Source: Saccharomycopsis fibuligera x Saccharomycopsis cf. fibuligera
Taxonomy: Eukaryota; Ascomycota; Saccharomycetes; Ascoideales; Saccharomycopsidaceae
Reading direction: 5' to 3'
Length of the DNA: 64,000 nucleotides
Assembly: GCA_001936135.1 (NCBI GenBank)
Contig: CP012817.1
Span: forward strand, 2,480,001 to 2,544,000
This document shows positions 12,201 through 21,984 of this stretch, in pieces. Every line of letters begins with the position of its first letter. The first letter of the stretch is position 1. The notes beneath the pieces were generated by a model, which did no database searches, was not told where the DNA came from, and saw only the letters and a program-made list of their open reading frames with translations. Both the position numbers and the translations under genes were made by a program.

Positions 12201-15200
12201 GAAGCTATTTACAATGTTGTGTATGATACCGAAATGAATACCAATCCAGACATGTTTATCAATGGGCTATCTATTCATGGGCATAGAATTTTTGGGTTGC
12301 CTCCTCTTGAGCCCACTTACATCTGCAAATGGGATATCTCTGCTGGAGCCATAGCGATCAACTCAAATGGGCAATTCTTGTCTCTGTTGTTTGCTGTTTT
12401 ACTTAATTTAGCTTACACGTTCCAAGATTTAGAAAATGCTTTGGTGGTTGAAGTTCCGGATCTTAATGATGTAACAATTTTCAGCTTCAAATGCCCTTCC
12501 ATTTCTGTGAAAGTATCCGATAGAGTTAGTCATACTGAATTGATTGCCTTATTAGAGCCTGTTTCATTGAAGCTTAATGATCTTTCAAATAATCGCTACA
12601 CGTCGAGAATGGATTTAAAAATTGAAACTATTACTGTCAAAGTTAAAAGCAAGCAAACTGCAGCCATGCTAGCATATTTGACTACATCCGTGTACGTTAC
12701 AAACTTTTGTAAAAAGAAAAACTTTACCGAGCATCATACATTACAACAGGAACACATAAAAAAGCATGATGGGCCATTTCATAGACTGCCCTTTTTGCTA
12801 GATGAAGATTTAAGAGACGATTATTACAATAAGAACTACGGGAAAATTATTGCCTCATTATCTTTGCCTGATATGGCTCCTCCCTTGACCAACCAGACAG
12901 TAGATATTGTTTTTGAGAGGTTACCAATTTCAAAAGAGTATGGCAGGTCTGATTTTTTTGACGAAGAAACTATTACAGATACACTGAGTTCCACTGATTC
13001 GCTAATTGATATAGACAGCGACAATAATGGAAAAAGTCTTTTAGAATTTTTGCCAAACAAAAATTTGAAAACCGATAAACATAAATTTCAAACCCATAAG
13101 TCTATTTTTGGAGAAAATGACAATTTTATGGTGGAGGATGATTCTGAAATTACTCCTAAATTTGATATGAGCGATGAAAAGTATGAATATGATAACTTTA
13201 TTGTTAATCTTTCCAGTATTGATATATTTGCCTCGAACAAATCAATGGCAAGTTTGTGTGATATTATTAGTGGCATTGTCGAATGGTCACCCCACACAGT
13301 GCTTGATGTTTTGCAAATTAATGTATTGCAAAATCTTATCAGCATTGATAATGAGTTCAACTTTGTGAAAAATATGAGGATAATCTCTCCTCTGATTAAC
13401 TTTCATTATGGCGAGTTTGTGGAAGGTGCAAGCGACAAAGCTTTTGAATCAATTGTTATATCAGATGGTGATCAACTTGTTAATGCAATCAATGATGTTT
13501 TTGATGAGGGATACTTTAAATTGAAACTATCGTCTCCTTCTTTAGCTGTTAGTATAAAAAAAGCATCAGAAGCTCTGTTAGACTCTTCTGAGGATATTCT
13601 TGCATTACATTTACCATCTATCAATTTGGAGATATTCAAGAACTCTGTTGGAAAGAATCCACAATGTTCATTGGCTTTCAAGCTGACGATTGATGATTTA
13701 GAAGCATGGTATGACGAGAAAGAAAAGTTAATTTCTTCTGTAAATTTGGACGAAATCGATTTTCATGTTGTCGCTGATAACGTTGAATGGTTGGGCGGCT
13801 TTTTACAACAAAATATTGACGCATTAATACCTTTGACTTCTCGAATAACATCAGCAATTGAGAAATCAAAAGAAAATACTATTGAGCTTCTCTATAAGCT
13901 TTCTATTGCAAGTGAAAAGTATAATATATTTCATGATTCATCCGTTCTCACCAAGCCAACACACGTTATTAGAAATTCTGAAATGAAACATATAAGATCT
14001 TACGACAGTTGGAGAATTTTAATTCGATTGAGACACATTTTGTCTAACTTGCCTGCTGAGTGGGATAGAGACACGTTTGGTACCTTTGAAACAAAGGACT
14101 GGGAGGACCATGAAAAAGCTTTCAATGATGTCCTCAGAGTTTTTTCGAAGTGGAGAAGCTGGGAATTTTCTGATATCAAACGTAACTATGTCTTCCGTAG
14201 TACCTTTAGAAAACTATTCTCTGAAGCGCAACATAATATAAAATCTGCGGCAGTAAGCCTAACACTCACCAAGATTGGAATTAGATTAGGTTTTTTCCAG
14301 GGCTTACAAGATCACATAATATTTGAGAACATTGAAGGTGAAACTTTTATTAACTACGATTTATTGGAAAACTCGTCAGATATTAAGTTTGCTCTTAATG
14401 TGTCGCTGATTGAAACCAAATTTTCACCCACTCTTTTTGTGCTAATCAAAGCTATCAATTTGTTCAAGTATAAAGATAGCTCTAGTGAATCAAGTCAAAA
14501 AGAACATGGGGAAAGTTCATTGAGCAAAAAAGTGAAGGCGCATGCAACTGTGTCTGTAAATAATTTTAACACCAGCATAAGGATTGATAAAACGTCCTAT
14601 GAAGCTAATTTCTCAGATATGATTTCATCTACACTTTTATCTTTTAGTGTTGACGATATTTTAGCTAATAATATTACTGAGGTGAAACTGGGAGCTGCTT
14701 CCCTTCTAGCGGATAGAATAGTGCTTTTAAATCAACAGTTCAAGAACTATGAGACAACTTTATGTCACACGGGCTCAATTTCAGAAGGTCTCAATATATT
14801 GAATGCAAAATTTATGGATGTTCAGTTGAGTGCTACCAGTGGCTCTTGCGAGTACATTAGGTTTTTGGAAATCTTATGTCAGTCTGAAATAGACTACATC
14901 ACAAACTTGATAAAAGAATGCCAGGCTCAGGAAAGCCCCAGAGAAGGTGATAGACGCAAGGCCTCGCAACAAAAGTCTCTCAACTTAATGCAAAGCCTTC
15001 GAATCAAACATAAAATGGAAATAACGAACTTTCTGTGTGATTCTGAAATATTATCCCCAATTTTATTCAATAGTTCTGCTTCTAATGTTGCTTTAGAAGG
15101 CTCCTATTTAAACGGATTAATTTATTCGGATCTTAGGGCCAATAAATTAAAACTAGATTTGATTTACAATAGCTATGGGAGAAAATATTTAGCGAGATGC

Positions 15201-18200
15201 GATCAATCTTCTGCATCTTTAACGATAAAAGGACAGTTACATCACAGCAAGCCGTTCCTTCAGTTTGATTTCAATTTCGGTTGTCTTGAACTATATATTC
15301 CGCAGATACTTAGGTCCATAAATGATGTATTTGGATCTATATCACAAATCACAGGTGACGCTGAAGAATATTTAGACTATATGAAGAAGCTTCAACTCAA
15401 GTTCAGTAACGATAGTGAAATACTCAGCAACGAAAGACGACTTGGGACTAAGAATACGGATGCTAATAGCCTCTTACAAAAGTTGATTTTTAAAGCTTCT
15501 TTTTCGAATGATAGCTTTAAGTTCATTTCAGGAGTTGACGATACCCGTTCAGAATTTGTTATATATGACACAACGGCGTTTTTTGGAAACTTTGTTGCTG
15601 CTGATGATAATAATATAGACAAAACGTCTCTATATGGTGAGGTAATACTCCCTAAGATCGAGTTTTCAGTTTTTGACTACATTATTCCGAAAGACTTATC
15701 GACAATTTTCAGTTCGTGTGTCATTATGAAGCTTGGAAATTCGACGGATCTGAATAACGGAAAACGAATAATCGAAATAACTTCAGATTTCTTCAGATTT
15801 TCACTTTGTCCACAGTCATTGGTGAAAGTCCTAGAAATAGTGGCGCATATTCAATCAGTAAAAGTTAAATACAATAATTCTAGTTCTGTGCCCTCATCCT
15901 TGCATAGAAGTGACTCATCATTGTTAGATTTTCTCGATAATTTTGCTATTCATATCTTATCCTACAACTTTTGTTTTGGGTGGATATTTGGAAGCGGAAA
16001 GAAATTGGGGGACCTTTCGGGTATTGTTATTGGTTGTGATCGTGTCTACATAATTTCAGAAAAGAGCTTTGGAAAGCTAACAATCGTGGATGCATACTGG
16101 TCCATTACTCATGGAAATGCGTCTAGCGATTTCTACAGATCATGTAGCACGAAGCACAAAGCTTCTTTGTCAAACGTACAGTTAATGTACTCGATAGCGA
16201 AGTCATCAAAAGGGAAACGGCATCTCAATACAAAGGTTACTGGTGAACTTTTGGATGTCAGGTTACTTTCCAAATATATCCTAGGAAGTGACAGATTTAT
16301 CAAATCCATAGCCACCACACAGAAATTGAAAGAAGAGTTGGTACCTGAGATTGAAATTGCTGAGCCTTCGCATGATATGGAAGAATCAGGGTATATGGAA
16401 TCTTTAAGCTCCCTTTTTACTTCAGTCAATTGTGTTGTGCGTTTTGCTGGTGCTTATATCAAAATTGATCAAACTGGTTCTGAAGGATCATCACTTGAAT
16501 TGCGTTCACCAGCTGTGGAAATGTCCTTAGGATATAAAAAGGTCATTGGTGTTTTGGAACACTTGGTAAGATGCGAGATCACTTTCTTTGCTTCTGATAA
16601 TAATTTGTTTTCTGGTTGCGTTCCTGTCATTGTAGAGCTCTGGCACGGTATTCAAACAATCATGAAAGAAGAAGCTTCAAGAACTGCTTTGAAACATGAT
16701 GCAACTTCCAAACACAAACAGGAAGCTGAACCCAATCAAGCAACAATACTTAAGGAAGCATCATCGCCTCTAGATCTTGCTTTACTTCTCAAAAATGTCG
16801 ATTTCAATGGCTCAGTTAACATCCAAGCCCAACGCTTAAGTTTGAGTTGTGCCCCAAATGCCAAAATCAAAGCAGTTGTTGGAACAAAACATATCAAGTT
16901 ACAACTCAATACAGTGGAAGCTGAAAATAAAATCCTTACCGGATCTCTTCTAATTAATGATCTAACTGCGAAATTACAACATGTATACTCAAGAGAGAAT
17001 AGTGGTTCTATATCTGTTGGAAATATTGTACTAAATGCTGTTTTGCAACAACAAGATAATAACGTTAAGATTTTCACCTCTGCAGAAGTCGCTAAAGTGA
17101 AGACTTTTATAAACTTGAACCAATTGCAGGATTTGAACATCTTTAAAGATATTTGGTTACCGAAAAGCAAGAAAACAAAGGATGTGTTTCCGCAATTTCC
17201 TTCAGTAGAAGTTCCTGATATTTCAGTTAGCGATTCAAGCAATACTGCAAAGAGCGATATAACTCCCAAAAGTAAAACTTTTGCCGAAAGATTCCAACAG
17301 GTCTCTACCACAAATGCGTTCCCTTGGAATGTCAATTTTGCTGTTTCTGACGTTGAGTTGGTGGTTGACCTTGGTCAGTCTTTGGGGGTAGCATCGTTGC
17401 TCTTAGATAAATTCTGGATTGTTCAAGCAAAAAACTCTCATTGGGAACAAAATCTTACTCTTGGAGTGGACGCGCTAGTGTTAAAGTGTGAAGGCAGATT
17501 GACAGCTGATATTGTATTGCGCAATTTGAGACTAAACTCTGTTATTATGTGGGCGCATCAAGGAGCCATTTATGAAATTCCCTTAGTATTTATATCTAGT
17601 GGTATTGATGCATTTGAGATAATTATTGGTTTTGACTATCATACATTCTTTGTTTCGAATTTTGAGAAATTCTACTTAAGTTTATTCAACCAGAGAACTG
17701 AAGACCAGACCAACTTTGATCGATTATTTGGAACTGCCAGTCTAGGGCTGATACATATATATTCAACTTGTTTAGCGGCATCAAGTTTTATGGATATAAT
17801 CAATGCATTTTTACGTATTCGTGCAGACAATAGGTCATCATACAAGGAAGTACTCAGAGATGCTGGAAACTTGAGCTACAAAGAAAACTCAAAAAAAGAT
17901 TTCAGTATTCTTGAGACATTTACTAATTTGAAGACTGAGGTTGGGGTATCTATTGATAGCTTTTTATTGCATGTATACCCAAGCTCATTGATGGATTCAG
18001 ATGTATTAGTAATACATTCTGGAAGGTTAAGCGCAAAATATATTAGAGAAATTTTTTCCAATGAATTGCACTCTAATTTGCGTTTACAGTGGAATAACTT
18101 AGATGTGGCTCTATCCAAGATTAAGCATCGTTTCCGTGACTCTACAGTCTCTTCACTAAATCTTGACCGTTTTATTAAACATTCGCTACTTGCAAGAGGC

Positions 18201-18707
18201 GGCACGCTCTTAACACTACCTTTAATTTCTATTGCTATGCAAACTTGGCAACTCAAAAAAGAAAAAGTTATTAGATATAAATATAATAGTAGTTTTGGGG
18301 GTACGGTAGATATAAGGTGGAACTTGGGGTCGGTTAATTTTATCAGAGCGATGTACGACTCCCATGAAAAGGCGTTGTCTTCTCGTATTGCCAAGAACAA
18401 GATTTTCCATGATGTTGCCAAGGATGACACACTACAGAAAACTGAAAAAAGGCTCGAATCACTTAAGATTAAAGAAAAGTTTGAGCATGCAGAGCAAGAC
18501 ACTGAATATAGTTATGTTGCAGTGGAGATTCCGATAATTGATCCACCTCAATTGAAAGAGCTAGGTGATGTTACGCCCCCTTTGGAATGGTTCGGGCTAC
18601 ACAGAAAAAATTTTCCTGCTTTGACCCATCACTTCATAATTTTGCCGTTGGAACAATTTGTTATAAATATTGAAAAACAGTACAACTCGGTGTTAGGTAA
18701 AGCATAG
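9276..18707 (+). CDS. CSF1: Csf1, giant bridge-like lipid-transfer protein
   Basis: A single 3143-codon frame, the largest gene here (S. cerevisiae Csf1 is about 2958 aa). Csf1 belongs to the repeating-beta-groove/bridge-like lipid-transfer family (relatives are Tweek and human BLTP1). These proteins are anchored in the ER and are thought to channel phospholipids at membrane contacts, with roles in lipid homeostasis, cold growth and GPI-anchor synthesis. An N-terminal membrane anchor lies at about residues 15-37 (LDWILILLVFVTLMFYF). It is followed by the conserved VSLLAGRIFVKNFSI and EGNLTWRYWFLNVR segments. The Csf1 signature EIDLCESTIYYGPWADRQR is at about residues 455-475. A conserved PPLEWFGLHRKNFPALTHHF block lies near the C terminus. 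The rest alternates amphipathic beta strands with short low-complexity loops. The start is the ATG just before the anchor. No internal break was seen. Confidence 0.96.
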   Translation: MAFSVLSSDEITVVFGLDWILILLVFVTLMFYFNRLIGSVLTFAAKVLLWNQFKISVHFQSFKVSLLAGRIFVKNFSIVTKDFTLCILEGNLTWRYWFLNVRDSEYGLNNYKNSAEESTTSARRGIQNEKLPSRFLVQIDGLEIFVYNRTYAYDYVLEQMKKLATDDNEYVSIHTDGSNLKETFTSGLKRRIRKMSMNNYNDSEKSAGSSLQDHKLNQDSQVAQESSSSFFYLMSFLPIEFSVHKGGIVIGNENTSSIVVSSFDRALGSFDIGSAANPILDHYRHNLRLQLKNLHIQLKPNVNYREPISSSYLNSNNFNIHEEYIKKRKQRRFRKYKTLWREFVNVLQKVLPGHKDTQINGESQRKLSMDNDWRGLPQYLDDEDDHLLNDYKNLKNELSQEYAIYRTVVDADKCDILYFYDIPGKVRSNNCIMPPTVGPNVGNGGEAPKTGVEIDLCESTIYYGPWADRQRISLYKYFFPQANNYVDCKPTEKLSIGDTRIYTSFDFSVRFIDDKSIIRVPMREYSKDLFNSLNKSKSNTAENKQNLDLKRKRAKDTKDNTKKPFAWIELKLFKQSIISANTEYERSEQGNNVNLEVLIKNPELRSSINHDIFYRAKDHCLKVGINFPLKWKDITIWNVYNKSKHGDLFLLREHVSLLTDLLNDFATPEASLQSNPSEIINSYNSFRPYEYKLHWNITDGIRLFLNVNSQNIINNPLDFNDNTYISFQANEMDIDLLVPVHNVYQKCNSIDFSVESKKLSLILETPSWNTLNTFLKNKELARGTDFKVDGSYTYHSSIEVNLVDQILINCFISNTTFQAYGFLIKYLMEIRENYFGENIHFQTLEEYTDKKQSTQDGSEKGTSKSSKASTLSNHSSSDVEQERSKFTPEPTFQSKLRSKAREPKQMRRIENELDVLFSFCVDNGCLVLPCHMYDSNTFIAARLPNFDIDIRFTNYYMDLQCDISPLKITYVENNPEAIYNVVYDTEMNTNPDMFINGLSIHGHRIFGLPPLEPTYICKWDISAGAIAINSNGQFLSLLFAVLLNLAYTFQDLENALVVEVPDLNDVTIFSFKCPSISVKVSDRVSHTELIALLEPVSLKLNDLSNNRYTSRMDLKIETITVKVKSKQTAAMLAYLTTSVYVTNFCKKKNFTEHHTLQQEHIKKHDGPFHRLPFLLDEDLRDDYYNKNYGKIIASLSLPDMAPPLTNQTVDIVFERLPISKEYGRSDFFDEETITDTLSSTDSLIDIDSDNNGKSLLEFLPNKNLKTDKHKFQTHKSIFGENDNFMVEDDSEITPKFDMSDEKYEYDNFIVNLSSIDIFASNKSMASLCDIISGIVEWSPHTVLDVLQINVLQNLISIDNEFNFVKNMRIISPLINFHYGEFVEGASDKAFESIVISDGDQLVNAINDVFDEGYFKLKLSSPSLAVSIKKASEALLDSSEDILALHLPSINLEIFKNSVGKNPQCSLAFKLTIDDLEAWYDEKEKLISSVNLDEIDFHVVADNVEWLGGFLQQNIDALIPLTSRITSAIEKSKENTIELLYKLSIASEKYNIFHDSSVLTKPTHVIRNSEMKHIRSYDSWRILIRLRHILSNLPAEWDRDTFGTFETKDWEDHEKAFNDVLRVFSKWRSWEFSDIKRNYVFRSTFRKLFSEAQHNIKSAAVSLTLTKIGIRLGFFQGLQDHIIFENIEGETFINYDLLENSSDIKFALNVSLIETKFSPTLFVLIKAINLFKYKDSSSESSQKEHGESSLSKKVKAHATVSVNNFNTSIRIDKTSYEANFSDMISSTLLSFSVDDILANNITEVKLGAASLLADRIVLLNQQFKNYETTLCHTGSISEGLNILNAKFMDVQLSATSGSCEYIRFLEILCQSEIDYITNLIKECQAQESPREGDRRKASQQKSLNLMQSLRIKHKMEITNFLCDSEILSPILFNSSASNVALEGSYLNGLIYSDLRANKLKLDLIYNSYGRKYLARCDQSSASLTIKGQLHHSKPFLQFDFNFGCLELYIPQILRSINDVFGSISQITGDAEEYLDYMKKLQLKFSNDSEILSNERRLGTKNTDANSLLQKLIFKASFSNDSFKFISGVDDTRSEFVIYDTTAFFGNFVAADDNNIDKTSLYGEVILPKIEFSVFDYIIPKDLSTIFSSCVIMKLGNSTDLNNGKRIIEITSDFFRFSLCPQSLVKVLEIVAHIQSVKVKYNNSSSVPSSLHRSDSSLLDFLDNFAIHILSYNFCFGWIFGSGKKLGDLSGIVIGCDRVYIISEKSFGKLTIVDAYWSITHGNASSDFYRSCSTKHKASLSNVQLMYSIAKSSKGKRHLNTKVTGELLDVRLLSKYILGSDRFIKSIATTQKLKEELVPEIEIAEPSHDMEESGYMESLSSLFTSVNCVVRFAGAYIKIDQTGSEGSSLELRSPAVEMSLGYKKVIGVLEHLVRCEITFFASDNNLFSGCVPVIVELWHGIQTIMKEEASRTALKHDATSKHKQEAEPNQATILKEASSPLDLALLLKNVDFNGSVNIQAQRLSLSCAPNAKIKAVVGTKHIKLQLNTVEAENKILTGSLLINDLTAKLQHVYSRENSGSISVGNIVLNAVLQQQDNNVKIFTSAEVAKVKTFINLNQLQDLNIFKDIWLPKSKKTKDVFPQFPSVEVPDISVSDSSNTAKSDITPKSKTFAERFQQVSTTNAFPWNVNFAVSDVELVVDLGQSLGVASLLLDKFWIVQAKNSHWEQNLTLGVDALVLKCEGRLTADIVLRNLRLNSVIMWAHQGAIYEIPLVFISSGIDAFEIIIGFDYHTFFVSNFEKFYLSLFNQRTEDQTNFDRLFGTASLGLIHIYSTCLAASSFMDIINAFLRIRADNRSSYKEVLRDAGNLSYKENSKKDFSILETFTNLKTEVGVSIDSFLLHVYPSSLMDSDVLVIHSGRLSAKYIREIFSNELHSNLRLQWNNLDVALSKIKHRFRDSTVSSLNLDRFIKHSLLARGGTLLTLPLISIAMQTWQLKKEKVIRYKYNSSFGGTVDIRWNLGSVNFIRAMYDSHEKALSSRIAKNKIFHDVAKDDTLQKTEKRLESLKIKEKFEHAEQDTEYSYVAVEIPIIDPPQLKELGDVTPPLEWFGLHRKNFPALTHHFIILPLEQFVINIEKQYNSVLGKA

Positions 18708-18760
18708 GCTGCGATCATTGCTGCAACAAGGGTTCTTGGTTTTCTGTTGTTGTTTTTTTT

Positions 18761-18793
<33 letters not shown>

Positions 18794-19952
18794 TATACTT
18801 CTATTTTCTTTGCTCATCTTTTATTCATGCAGGAGGATCAAGCTTTGTCTTTGATCTTTTTGCTACTTGTTTTTTGTGTTTTATTTTCTGTTATATAATA
18901 TTGTCTGTGACTTTTTGCTTTTCATCTATTTTTTTACTCTTGTTTCATTCGTTCAGGTTACCAAAATTTAGACAGGTTTTTATTTCGTTTGTTTTAATGC
19001 ATTAATATTTCCTTTTACTTTTATTTACACATTTTTATGACATGCAATTTTTGATTCCCGTTATACTTTTGTTAAGAACGCATTTGAAGAAATGAAGCCT
19101 TATGCATTTTTATCAATGGCAGGCCGAGATATGTCCTTTATATAAATTTTATTTTTGTTTTAGGATTGGATCGCAGGCCTAGTAAATGATTCCGCTTTCA
19201 AATCATGTTTGTGATTGGTATAGAGCTTCTTGTTCCTTGACATGTTCAAATTATTCGCTCTACTTTCAATTAGTGTTTGAAATTGTTTCGAAACCGTTTT
19301 TATTTTTGATCTTTGAGTTAAATTAAATTATATGTGCCAGTGGGATCTACGATACCGGTTGAGCTTTTTAGTGACAAAGCGTCCTCTGAGACGCCTGTCA
19401 ATATAGGTCTGTATATATATATAAATATATATATACCCAGTTCTTTTTAACACAAGTCTAAAATAAAAAGTACCGCTAACCATTTAGGTTACCGCGGCTG
19501 CGTGCGTCAGGGTCGAACATGTTGGACACACGGGCGCAGCGCTCGATAATATAATTTATTGGCAGCTAATAAGGGTATTTAAAACATTTCATGAAAACAA
19601 AAACAAAACTGACCATGATGACCTTAAGTTTTGATCGCTACATTTGATTTTATTATCATCTACTCTAAGAATTGCCGCTTGGTTTTTTCAAATATTATTT
19701 TGGTGTGTTGTTTGCACGGTGTTTTGGAGCCTTTTTGAGAATCCGATACGTTGTAGTGATAATGATATGCTACGCGTTGTAGTTAAGATTCCTTTTCATG
19801 AAAATATTATATAAACAGTGAGTGTTCTCTAGTCTCAAAGGTGGCCAAAGGGGGCTGTTTAACTCATTGGCAAATATCAATAGATTAACTTGCACAACCA
19901 AAAAAGTACCCTTTCAAAAGCAAAGCCTACAATAAATCAAAAATTAAATAAC
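18708..19952. other. Intergenic, AT-rich
   Basis: Holds the CSF1 3' flank with a long T tract, then about 1.1 kb with no coding signal. An alternating AT stretch lies at 19410-19433. A GC-rich imperfect palindrome lies at 19497-19540. A TATATAA-like element near 19810 precedes the small secreted-type reading frame. Confidence 0.5.
18763..18792. repeat. 30-nt poly(T) tract
   Basis: Uninterrupted T run starting 55 nt after the CSF1 stop, on the sense strand; a further T-rich stretch precedes it. Confidence 0.95.
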
Positions 19953-20410
19953 ATGGTCACATTTAAACTCCTCTTCGAGCTTTTAATTTTAATCTTCGAC
20001 CACTTTCAAGTTCAGCTATGTAACGCTGCCCCAGCTGACATTTTTGACAACACGCCAACTGGCTGTTTCCTTAAACCAGAAATTTTAGCAGACAATGGAA
20101 CCGCAAGTTTTACTTATGTGCCCAGGATAATATAGCGTTTTGTTGGGACTTGAATACTGCTATTTATCATTCAGCTAATGATGGCTTTTGCGTTGATAAA
20201 ATAGTAGTACTGTACATGGCATATCCTGGTGAAAAAAACAAGCCGGCGAAAACAGTACACCGCTGTTTGTTATCTGATATAACATAATTTGAACCTAATT
20301 GGACAAATAAGGCGAAAGTGGTATTTATACGCACATTGGAAGTTGTCCAAACTAAATATTCATTAGATATTAGCACATCAGCAGGATGGAACAACTATAT
20401 AAAGAAGCGA
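19953..20410 (+). pseudogene. Remnant of a small secreted-protein gene (unrecognised)
   Basis: The ATG at 19953 opens a 60-codon frame. It begins with a convincing signal-peptide-like segment (FKLLFELLILIFDHF, then a cleavage-like CNAAPA) and continues into a polar stretch with Cys and an Asn-X-Ser/Thr-type site. It ends early at 20135, while the DNA beyond keeps protein-like composition, with Cys, Trp and Tyr residues, to roughly 20410. The whole looks like a degraded copy of a small Cys-containing secreted protein, with about two breaks. A TATA-like element lies ~145 bp upstream. I do not recognise the family. It could instead be a genuine 60-residue secreted peptide. Confidence 0.35.
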
Positions 20411-20507
20411 AGAGTCAACCATGAAACAGGTCGCTGCATATTAATGAAGAAGCGCCGTATGTTGACCCAGGGACAACCACAGACAATAAAGCTAATGAAT
20501 ATAGATA

Positions 20508-20508
<1 letters not shown>

Positions 20509-20545
<37 letters not shown>
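20509..20545. repeat. 37-nt poly(A) tract
   Basis: Uninterrupted A run, the longest in the window, ~385 nt downstream of the Dal81-like stop. It is T on that gene's sense strand. Confidence 0.95.
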
Positions 20546-20548
<3 letters not shown>

Positions 20549-20833
20549 CGGAAAGGAATACGTAAAATGGTAATAATTGTCTATATAGTGACAAACTGGC
20601 AAATGGAGAAACAAAAGTGAACGGAGAAAGCCGAAAATTAATAAACATGAGGAGGATAGAGAAGCAGAGAAAATAGTAACTAGCGAGCAAAACTAATATA
20701 GTAAATTTTGTAGAAGCCAAACAAAATCAATAGTACACAATGAAGTCTAAGAACTCTATTGTCCAGTGAAACAAAGTAGCAAGACCAGCAAGAGAAAATA
20801 GGAAAAACTAAAAAATAGAACAAAAAACAACGG

Positions 20834-20862
20834 AAAAAAAAAAAAAAAAAAAAAAAAAAAAA
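20834..20862. repeat. 29-nt poly(A) tract
   Basis: Uninterrupted A run beginning ~65 nt beyond the Dal81-like stop. It is T on that gene's sense strand. Confidence 0.95.
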
Positions 20863-20927
20863 CACAAAACTTACACGCACCGACACAATTGAACGCACAC
20901 AATCAGATTAACCGCTATTTGAGAGCT

Positions 20928-21950
20928 TCATTCACTCACATTATTTTCGGTTTTCTCAGCAACCTCATCTTTACCCCTTTCCAGGTCGTCTCGCTTTTGA
21001 GAATAAGGACTGCTATTATAATTATCATTGTTATCATTATTGCTATTATTATCACTCCCATTGTTATCACCGTTATTCTGGCGAGCCTCAGTAGTGTTAT
21101 TATTACTGCTAGCGCCATTGCTGTGTTCGCTGCCATTGCCGCTGTCATTGCTATTACGGTTATTATTGGCGTTACTATTTACGTTATTATTAGCATTGAT
21201 GCTATCATTAACATTATTTCTGCCGGCTTTGAGGCTCATGTCAGCAATCGAGGTAGTTGCAATGCTCCGGATATCATCATTATCAATACTGGGGGCATTA
21301 TTAGTCATTGTAGCAGAACCTGTAAGCCCGCTGTCACCACCACTGTCAAGAGAGCCAAAATAACCACCGCCTATGTTTGCGAAGCTTCCTCCTGTACCAC
21401 CAATTGCGAGCTCGGAGCTTAGCCTTTGAGTTGAGCCCGGTCCTGCTGGGCCAACCATCATCGAATAATGAGAAGGAGGAGGAGGAGGAGGAGGAGGAGC
21501 AGCAAGAGCACCCAGTGGGCCTTGCGGTGGCGGTGGTGGGCCTGCGGGGATTCCAGCGAAAAATGGGTTCCCGGGAACAGTATGCATTGGCCCTATTGAT
21601 GAGTTGAACGGGTTGACGTTATTATTGTTAGAGTTGTCAGAAGGGTTATTATTAGAAAGGTTATTGTTATTGTTATTGTTATTATTATTATTCTCACTAG
21701 CGTTACCGTTACCGTTGCTACTATTAGCATCGTTATTGAAATTGCTATTATTGTTATAAGATGGCCCCATAGGATTAAAATGGGGCGGAACAGGAACAAA
21801 AGGAGGAAACCCTCCTGGCCCAAGATGATGAGGATGTGGCGAGATGCCTACTCCTAGAGGAAGTGGCCCTGGGGTAGAACCTTGATGGAAAAATGGGAAA
21901 TTGACGGGATTACTCATTGGATGATGAGGATGTTGAGGGTGCAGAGAAAA

Positions 21951-21984
<34 letters not shown>

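Noticed and set aside
20889-21422. 177-codon plus-strand frame over the 3' end of the Dal81-like gene
   Set aside because: Ile/Val-rich mirror of the Asn/Asp repeats on the coding strand.
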